NCBI GenBank assembly: GCA_019090405.1
Contig: JAHRVZ010000016.1
Coordinates: 1 to 10,721 of the forward strand
Direction of reading: 5' to 3'
DNA: 10,721 nucleotides
Source: Paracoccaceae bacterium
GTDB taxonomy: Bacteria; Pseudomonadota; Alphaproteobacteria; Rhodobacterales; Rhodobacteraceae
The stretch's first letter is position 1; each line of letters starts with the position of its first letter. The notes under the pieces are model-generated. The model was not told the DNA's origin and did no database searches. It was given only the letters and a program-made list of their open reading frames with translations. Positions 6,376-10,721 of the stretch are shown piece after piece. The position numbers and the translations under genes were made by a program.

Positions 6376-7131
6376 TTAGACCGACTCACCCAGATACGCT
6401 TCGCGTACCTTGGGGTGAACTTTGATGTTTTCCGGTGTATCTTCGACAAGAGGTGTCCCTTGCGCCAGAACTGTGATGCGTTCCGCCAGCGAAAACACCA
6501 CGTGCATGTCATGCTCAATAATGGCGATGGTAATGTCGCGCTCGTCTTTGATCCGCTTTAGCAGATCAATGGTGTTGTTGGTATCGGCCCGCGCCATGCC
6601 GGCGGTGGGTTCGTCCAACAGCAACAATCGCGGTTCCTGACTAAGACACATGCCGATTTCCAGCCGCCGTTTATCACCACGTGATAAAGACGCCGAATGC
6701 ATGTGCCGTTTGTCGGCCATGTTCATTTCTTCAAGCATCTGTTCGGCTTGGTCGATGATCTGGGATTCATTGGCGACGGTTTCCAGCGCGTGCATTCGAA
6801 ATGACCCGTCACGTTTGGCAAAGATCGGGATCAGCATGTTTTCGATCACTGTCAGATCCCCAAATATCTCAGGGGTCTGAAATACCCGGCTGATGCCCAT
6901 CTGGTTGATTTCATAGGGCTTTCGCCCCAGAACCGATTGGCCATCAAACATGACCGAACCAGTGTCGGGGATCAGTTTTCCCACAAAACAGTTCAGCAAT
7001 GTGGACTTTCCCGCCCCATTCGGGCCGATGATCGCATGAACAGTGTTTTCTACCACCGACAAGTTCACGTTCGACAACGCCTTGAGACCACCGAAATTTT
7101 TGCTCACATCTTTAACTTCAAGAATACTCAT
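6376..7131 (-). CDS. livG: Liv-type ABC transporter ATP-binding protein LivG
   Basis: The second ATPase of the importer, 251 residues from the start chosen here. It has Walker A GPNGAGKS (36-43), Q-loop Gln85 (VFQTPE), Walker B LLLLDEP followed by TAGMARADT (169-184) and the switch histidine His207 (IIEHDMHVV). The signature motif is divergent: LSRGDKRRLE (149-158) in place of the more usual LSYGQQRRLE of LivG proteins. An ATG two codons upstream (7137) is possible, but only 1 base separates it from GGAGG (rc of 7139-7143). The ATG at 7131 is 7 bases from it and matches the family start (SILEVKDVSKNFGG), so 7131 is preferred. The GGAGG follows directly on the livM TAA, which suggests coupled translation. 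Confidence 0.94.
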   Translation of the reverse strand: MSILEVKDVSKNFGGLKALSNVNLSVVENTVHAIIGPNGAGKSTLLNCFVGKLIPDTGSVMFDGQSVLGRKPYEINQMGISRVFQTPEIFGDLTVIENMLIPIFAKRDGSFRMHALETVANESQIIDQAEQMLEEMNMADKRHMHSASLSRGDKRRLEIGMCLSQEPRLLLLDEPTAGMARADTNNTIDLLKRIKDERDITIAIIEHDMHVVFSLAERITVLAQGTPLVEDTPENIKVHPKVREAYLGESV

Positions 7132-7143
7132 TTCCATGCCTCC

Positions 7144-8337
7144 TTATTCGGCGGGATTGGTTGAACCAGAGGTTTTGTCTTTGCCGCCAGTACCGCGTTT
7201 AAAGGCCCAGGCCCAAAGTTTCTGACCACCTTCGACCAGACCACCAGGAAGGAAAATTACCACCAGCATGAACAACACACCCAAGGTCATGTGCCAGCCT
7301 GCGCCAACGAAATGTTCCAGAACCCAAACAACCCCGTTTTCAATTCCGTCTGGCAGAAAGCCAAACCAGCTATGCAGGGTGGCATCGTTGATCTTTGAGA
7401 AAATATTCTCAAAGTACTTAATGAATCCAGCCCCCAGAATTGGCCCGATAAGTGTCCCGACACCGCCCAGAATAGTCATCAGAACGACCTCACCTGACGC
7501 AGTCCACTGCATACGTTCGGCCCCGGCCAAAGGGTCCATCGAGGCAAGAAGCCCACCCGCCAATCCGGCATACATGCCCGAAATCACAAAGGCGGCGAGC
7601 GTATATGGCCGGGTGGACAGGCCGGTATAGTTCATCCGTTGCTGATTGCTTTTGACGGCACGCAACATCAGACCAAAAGGCGAGCGGTAAATACGGACCG
7701 ACAGGTAAAAGGCCGCAATCATCAGGATCGCGCAAAGGTAATAGCCATTGTTAAAGTCAAATGACCAGGCTCCGACTTCCAGCGTATAAGTATCGCGCAT
7801 CACGATACCAAACAGATTGGGAACATTCGGGGCGTCCACGCTTTGCAGATATTGCGGATCGTCGGTATAGACCTGCAACCCGGTTTCGCCATTTGTGATC
7901 GGGGTGAGCACCGAATAGGCCAAGGCAAATGACATCTGCGCAAACGCCAGCGTCAGGATCGAGAAATAGATGCCCGACCGGCGTAACGAGATGAACCCGA
8001 TCAGCAAGGAAAACAGACCCGCCATAATCACCGACAATATGATGCCGGGAACAATGTTATAGCTGAGCAGTTTGAACATCCACACGGCTGAATAGCTGCC
8101 CGCACCCAGAAAGGCGGCGTGACCAAAACTAAGATAGCCGGTCAGGCCAAACAATATGTTATAGCCAATGGCCAAAATTCCGAAGATCGCGAAACGCTGC
8201 ATCAAATCGGGGTAGCCTGCATTGAATTGCGCCATGGCCGAGTCCGTTGGAAACGGGTTCAGAAGGAATGGCGCCAGCAAAGCCAGCAGCGCCACGATTA
8301 ACAGCAGGCGAGCGTCTTTTTGATTTAGTCCAAACAT
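7144..8337 (-). CDS. livM: Liv-type ABC transporter permease LivM
   Basis: Inner-membrane permease of the HAAT family, 397 residues. Hydrophobic segments include about 11-27, 48-66, 98-118, 124-146, 199-215, 245-265, 285-305 and 348-365. Family hallmarks are the GYNILFGLTGYLSFGHAAFLGAGSY region (58-82, a long conserved block), the LRRSGIYFSILTLAFAQM block near 118-135, and the GGVGTLIGPILGAG motif (291-304), the cytoplasmic region that contacts the ATPases. Two longer polar stretches (about 147-196 and 306-346) are probably periplasmic loops and make the protein longer than many LivM homologues. The ATG is 3 bases after the livH stop with GGAGG 8 bases upstream (rc of 8346-8350), inside livH's last codons. 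Confidence 0.94.
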   Translation of the reverse strand: MFGLNQKDARLLLIVALLALLAPFLLNPFPTDSAMAQFNAGYPDLMQRFAIFGILAIGYNILFGLTGYLSFGHAAFLGAGSYSAVWMFKLLSYNIVPGIILSVIMAGLFSLLIGFISLRRSGIYFSILTLAFAQMSFALAYSVLTPITNGETGLQVYTDDPQYLQSVDAPNVPNLFGIVMRDTYTLEVGAWSFDFNNGYYLCAILMIAAFYLSVRIYRSPFGLMLRAVKSNQQRMNYTGLSTRPYTLAAFVISGMYAGLAGGLLASMDPLAGAERMQWTASGEVVLMTILGGVGTLIGPILGAGFIKYFENIFSKINDATLHSWFGFLPDGIENGVVWVLEHFVGAGWHMTLGVLFMLVVIFLPGGLVEGGQKLWAWAFKRGTGGKDKTSGSTNPAE

Positions 8338-8340
8338 TGC

Positions 8341-9390
8341 CTATTCCTCCATCACACCTTTGCGACCCATCAAGCCTCTTGGGCGGGTCAGCAGGATTAC
8401 TATTGCAACCAGATAAATGATGATCTGATCAATTGATGGAAGAAACAGCCAGTTCTCAAAGAAATTCTTGATCGGCGAGAACGAGGCGAAACTTTCTAAT
8501 ATCCCCAGCAGGAAACCGGCCAGAACCGCACCGGGCAGGGACCCCATGCCGCCAACAACCACGACAACAAAGCTAAGAACCAGAAAGTCCATTCCCATGT
8601 GATAATTAGGTGAATTTATCGGTGTGTACATAACCCCTGCAAGGCCCGCGACGGCTGCGGCTATACCAAACATAATGGTGAATCGCTTGTCGATATTGAT
8701 GCCCAACAGGCCCACGGTCTCGCGGTCGGCCATGCCGGCGCGCACGACCATGCCGAAGGTTGTGAACCGAAGGAATGAAAATATCCCGGTGATGATTAAA
8801 GCCGAGAATGCAAAATAGACCAGCCGCCAGTAGGGATATATGATTGTATTTGCTTCAAATCCGATCAACGCACCAAAATCAAAGCTGCCTTTGAAGGCAT
8901 CAGGCGCTGGTGTGGGGATCGGGTTGGCACCGTAATAGTGTTTTACAAGCTCTTGCAGAACGATTGCCAAACCAAAGGTCACAAGGATCTGGTCCGCGTG
9001 TTCACGCTTGTAAAAATGCTTGATCAATCCGCGTTCCATGATGAAACCAACGGCCAGCATGATCGGAATAGCAAAGAGGATCGCCAGCGGGACCGACCAG
9101 TCAATAATGGCGGTCCCGACCTCGGGACCGAACCAGGATTCGACATAGGGTGTTTTTACTTTCAACGGGTTGCCCAGAAAATCTTTCTGAGTTTCGTCGA
9201 CTGTCAGAAAACTTAGCGACAAAAAGCGTTGCACCGTGACTGCACAAAACGCACCGATCATGAACAATGCGCCATGCGCAAAATTAACGACACCCAACGT
9301 GCCAAATATCAAAGTCAGACCCAAAGCGATCAGCGCATAAGCCGAGCCTTTGTCTAGGCCATTCAGAACCTGCAGAATTAATGCGTCCAT
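8341..9390 (-). CDS. livH: Liv-type ABC transporter permease LivH
   Basis: Inner-membrane permease that pairs with LivM. From the ATG at 9390 it has 349 residues, starting MDALILQVLNGLDKGS. Conserved LivH stretches are YALIALGLTLIFGTLGVVNFAHG (18-40, family block), VRAGMADRETVGLLGIN (216-232) and VVVGGMGSLPGAVLAGFLLG (277-296), which carries the ATPase-coupling loop. It is longer than the roughly 290-310 residues of many LivH proteins, mainly through a polar insertion at about residues 55-98 that is probably periplasmic. A farther upstream TTG at 9450 would start inside the U-tract of the preceding hairpin and add 20 non-family residues, so it is rejected. Upstream AGG and GGGGA stretches give a moderate ribosome-binding site. 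Confidence 0.93.
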   Translation of the reverse strand: MDALILQVLNGLDKGSAYALIALGLTLIFGTLGVVNFAHGALFMIGAFCAVTVQRFLSLSFLTVDETQKDFLGNPLKVKTPYVESWFGPEVGTAIIDWSVPLAILFAIPIMLAVGFIMERGLIKHFYKREHADQILVTFGLAIVLQELVKHYYGANPIPTPAPDAFKGSFDFGALIGFEANTIIYPYWRLVYFAFSALIITGIFSFLRFTTFGMVVRAGMADRETVGLLGINIDKRFTIMFGIAAAVAGLAGVMYTPINSPNYHMGMDFLVLSFVVVVVGGMGSLPGAVLAGFLLGILESFASFSPIKNFFENWLFLPSIDQIIIYLVAIVILLTRPRGLMGRKGVMEE

Positions 9391-9448
9391 CGTCCCCAAC
9401 CTGGATGGCAGACGCAACACGCAATCATGCGCACGCGTCCGGTGAATC

Positions 9449-9477
9449 AAAAATGGGGCGGAGGTTTCCCCGCCCCA
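9449..9477 (-). terminator. Intergenic stem-loop with U-tract between the binding-protein gene and livH
   Basis: On the minus strand TGGGGCGG (9470-9477) pairs perfectly with CCGCCCCA (9454-9461) around an 8-base loop and is followed by five U (9449-9453). It starts 36 bases after the binding-protein stop and 58 bases before livH. It looks like an intrinsic terminator inside the operon. The likely effect is partial termination plus protection of the upstream mRNA, giving more binding protein than permease. No clear promoter for livH was seen after it. Confidence 0.82.
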
Positions 9478-9513
9478 CGGGTTTTTTAAAGGCGAATTGC
9501 CTGATGTCAGGGC

Positions 9514-10721
9514 TTAGGCGCCCGGGTTACACTCACCCAGGCTACCACCCGCGAACATTGGATGCTCGGGATCGTACTCAACCTGTGCACGTGGGGTGAT
9601 TTCAACGATCTCCAGCGTGTCATAGGCGTTGGTTGGGTTCTCTGCACCCTTCATAACCAGAACGTCCTTAAAGCACTGGTGATCCGCACCGCGGTACCAG
9701 GTTGGGCCGTTGCCCAGTCCGTCGAACTCAAAATCTTCCAGAGCTTCGCCTACGCCGCATGGATTGAACGTGCCTGCACGTTCGCATGCGTCTGCATAAA
9801 GCAGAGTTTGCGCATAACACGTCTGAGCCGAATTCGAAGGCGGCTTGCCGTATTTCTCGCCAAACGACTTCACGAAGGCTGCAGTCCCTGGGTTCTGAAG
9901 CTGCCAGTTCCAGTTCATCGAGCCAAACACGCCTTTGATGTTCTCGCCCGCACCAGCGGCCATCAGTTCGGAATACAATGGAACGACGATCTTGAAGTCT
10001 TTGCCGTTCACAAGCTTATCAAGCAGACCAAACTGAATTGCGTTCGTCAGCGAGTTCACCATGTTGCCGCCATAGTGGTTCAGAACCAACACGTCAGCGC
10101 CCGAATTCAGCACCGGAGTGATGTAGGACGAAAAGTCAGTTGAAGCCAGCGGAGTCAGAACATTGTTCACAGTTTCCCAGCCAACGGATTCGGTCGCAGC
10201 CGCGATCGATTCCTGCTGTGTCCAGCCCCAAGTGTAGTCTGCAGTCAGGTGATAGGCACGACGATCCGATCCGTACTCTTTTTCCAGCACAGGCGCCAAG
10301 GCAGCAGCCGACATATAGGCGTTAAAGAAGTGACGGAAACCATTGGCTTTTTTGTCTTTGCCGGTGGTGTCGTTTGAGTGGGTCAGACCCGCCATAAAGA
10401 TAACACCAGCATCCTGACAAAGACCCTGAACCGCAACAGCAACGCCCGAGGACGATCCGCCGTTGATCATGACCGCGCCGTCTTTTTCGATCATCGACTT
10501 GGCCGATGCCCGTGCAGCGTCAGATTTGGTCTGCGTGTCGCCGGTGACAAATTCAACCTTCTTGCCCAGGATGCCGCTGCCCTTCAACGCCTTCGAGGTA
10601 AAGGTGTTAAGGCAGCCGCCATCGCCGACACCGTTCAGGTGATCAACTGCAAGTTGCTGAGCCAGCAATTCATCGTTGCCTTCGTCGGCATAGGGACCGG
10701 TTTGCGGCACGTTAAAGCCCA
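9514..10721 (-). CDS. Liv-type ABC transporter solute-binding protein (5' end missing)
   Basis: Periplasmic type I binding protein of the branched-chain amino acid/amide (HAAT) class that delivers substrate to LivHM. The frame is open to the right edge; 401 residues are visible and the signal peptide lies outside the window. The GTG at 10710 is an internal valine within GFNVPQTGPYADEG. Typical parts are the early TGPYADEGNDELLAQQLA region, GDTQTKSDAARASAKSMI, the ligand-contacting INGGSSSGVA and FMAGLTHSND segments, and the second-lobe ADYTWGWTQQ. Seven cysteines are visible, five of them in the last third (C near 9810, 9775, 9757, 9681 and 9525 on the + scale), unusual for this class and suggestive of disulfides. 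The substrate cannot be named from sequence; amino acids, amides or urea-like compounds are all possible. Confidence 0.92.
   Translation of the reverse strand, partial: GFNVPQTGPYADEGNDELLAQQLAVDHLNGVGDGGCLNTFTSKALKGSGILGKKVEFVTGDTQTKSDAARASAKSMIEKDGAVMINGGSSSGVAVAVQGLCQDAGVIFMAGLTHSNDTTGKDKKANGFRHFFNAYMSAAALAPVLEKEYGSDRRAYHLTADYTWGWTQQESIAAATESVGWETVNNVLTPLASTDFSSYITPVLNSGADVLVLNHYGGNMVNSLTNAIQFGLLDKLVNGKDFKIVVPLYSELMAAGAGENIKGVFGSMNWNWQLQNPGTAAFVKSFGEKYGKPPSNSAQTCYAQTLLYADACERAGTFNPCGVGEALEDFEFDGLGNGPTWYRGADHQCFKDVLVMKGAENPTNAYDTLEIVEITPRAQVEYDPEHPMFAGGSLGECNPGA

Noticed and set aside
9391..9450. Extended livH start at TTG 9450
   Set aside because: It would begin in the U-tract of the intergenic hairpin and adds residues unlike LivH. 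The ATG at 9390 matches the family N-terminus.
9454..9490. The 9454-9477 hairpin as a plus-strand terminator (T6 run at 9482-9487)
   Set aside because: The T-run is separated from the stem by several bases, and no plus-strand gene lies upstream to need it. The minus-strand reading fits the operon better.
1..10721. Mobile elements, CRISPR arrays, tRNA/rRNA genes, toxin-antitoxin or defence systems
   Set aside because: No transposase, repeat array, tRNA-like or defence gene was seen on either strand. All substantial frames are accounted for by housekeeping and transporter genes.

Overview
The window looks like chromosomal DNA of an alphaproteobacterium, most likely the Rhodobacteraceae (roseobacter group). 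The supporting signs are the mitochondrial-type complex I accessory protein NDUFA12 next to a lone MlaD and a DUF2155 protein, their position facing an aat-accC-accB cluster, and the protein sequence style of ClpX and the transporter. This placement comes from family recognition, not from a database search. No mobile element, tRNA, rRNA, CRISPR array or defence gene was found. Coding density is very high and no gene-free stretch exceeds about 205 bases.

Left part, plus strand (1-2915): the 3' portion of clpX (protease unfoldase; its extreme 5' end lies outside the window), then a RidA-family gene 7 bases later, an NDUFA12-family complex I accessory gene with its own strong ribosome-binding site, an MCE-domain gene (mlaD), and a small secreted DUF2155 gene that overlaps mlaD by 4 bases (GTGA).

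Middle part, minus strand (5402-2879): accB, accC and aat, read in that order from one predicted promoter at about 5477-5505. accB and accC encode the biotin carrier and biotin carboxylase of acetyl-CoA carboxylase, the first step of fatty acid synthesis. aat adds Leu or Phe to protein N-termini, marking them for ClpS/ClpAP. The 3' ends of aat and the DUF2155 gene overlap by 37 bases on opposite strands.

Right part, minus strand (10721-5551): a complete Liv-type (HAAT family) ABC importer operon except for the 5' end of its first gene. The order is solute-binding protein, permease livH, permease livM, ATPase livG, ATPase livF. A stem-loop with a U-tract sits between the binding-protein gene and livH and probably lets only part of the transcription through, so more binding protein than membrane components is made. 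A second strong intrinsic terminator closes the operon just before the accB promoter. The substrate is probably an amino acid or amide-like compound but cannot be fixed from sequence.

Overall this is mostly housekeeping DNA. The least understood part is the NDUFA12-MlaD-DUF2155 group. The other points of note are a RidA homologue without the catalytic arginine, the cysteine-rich binding protein, and several small regulatory structures.
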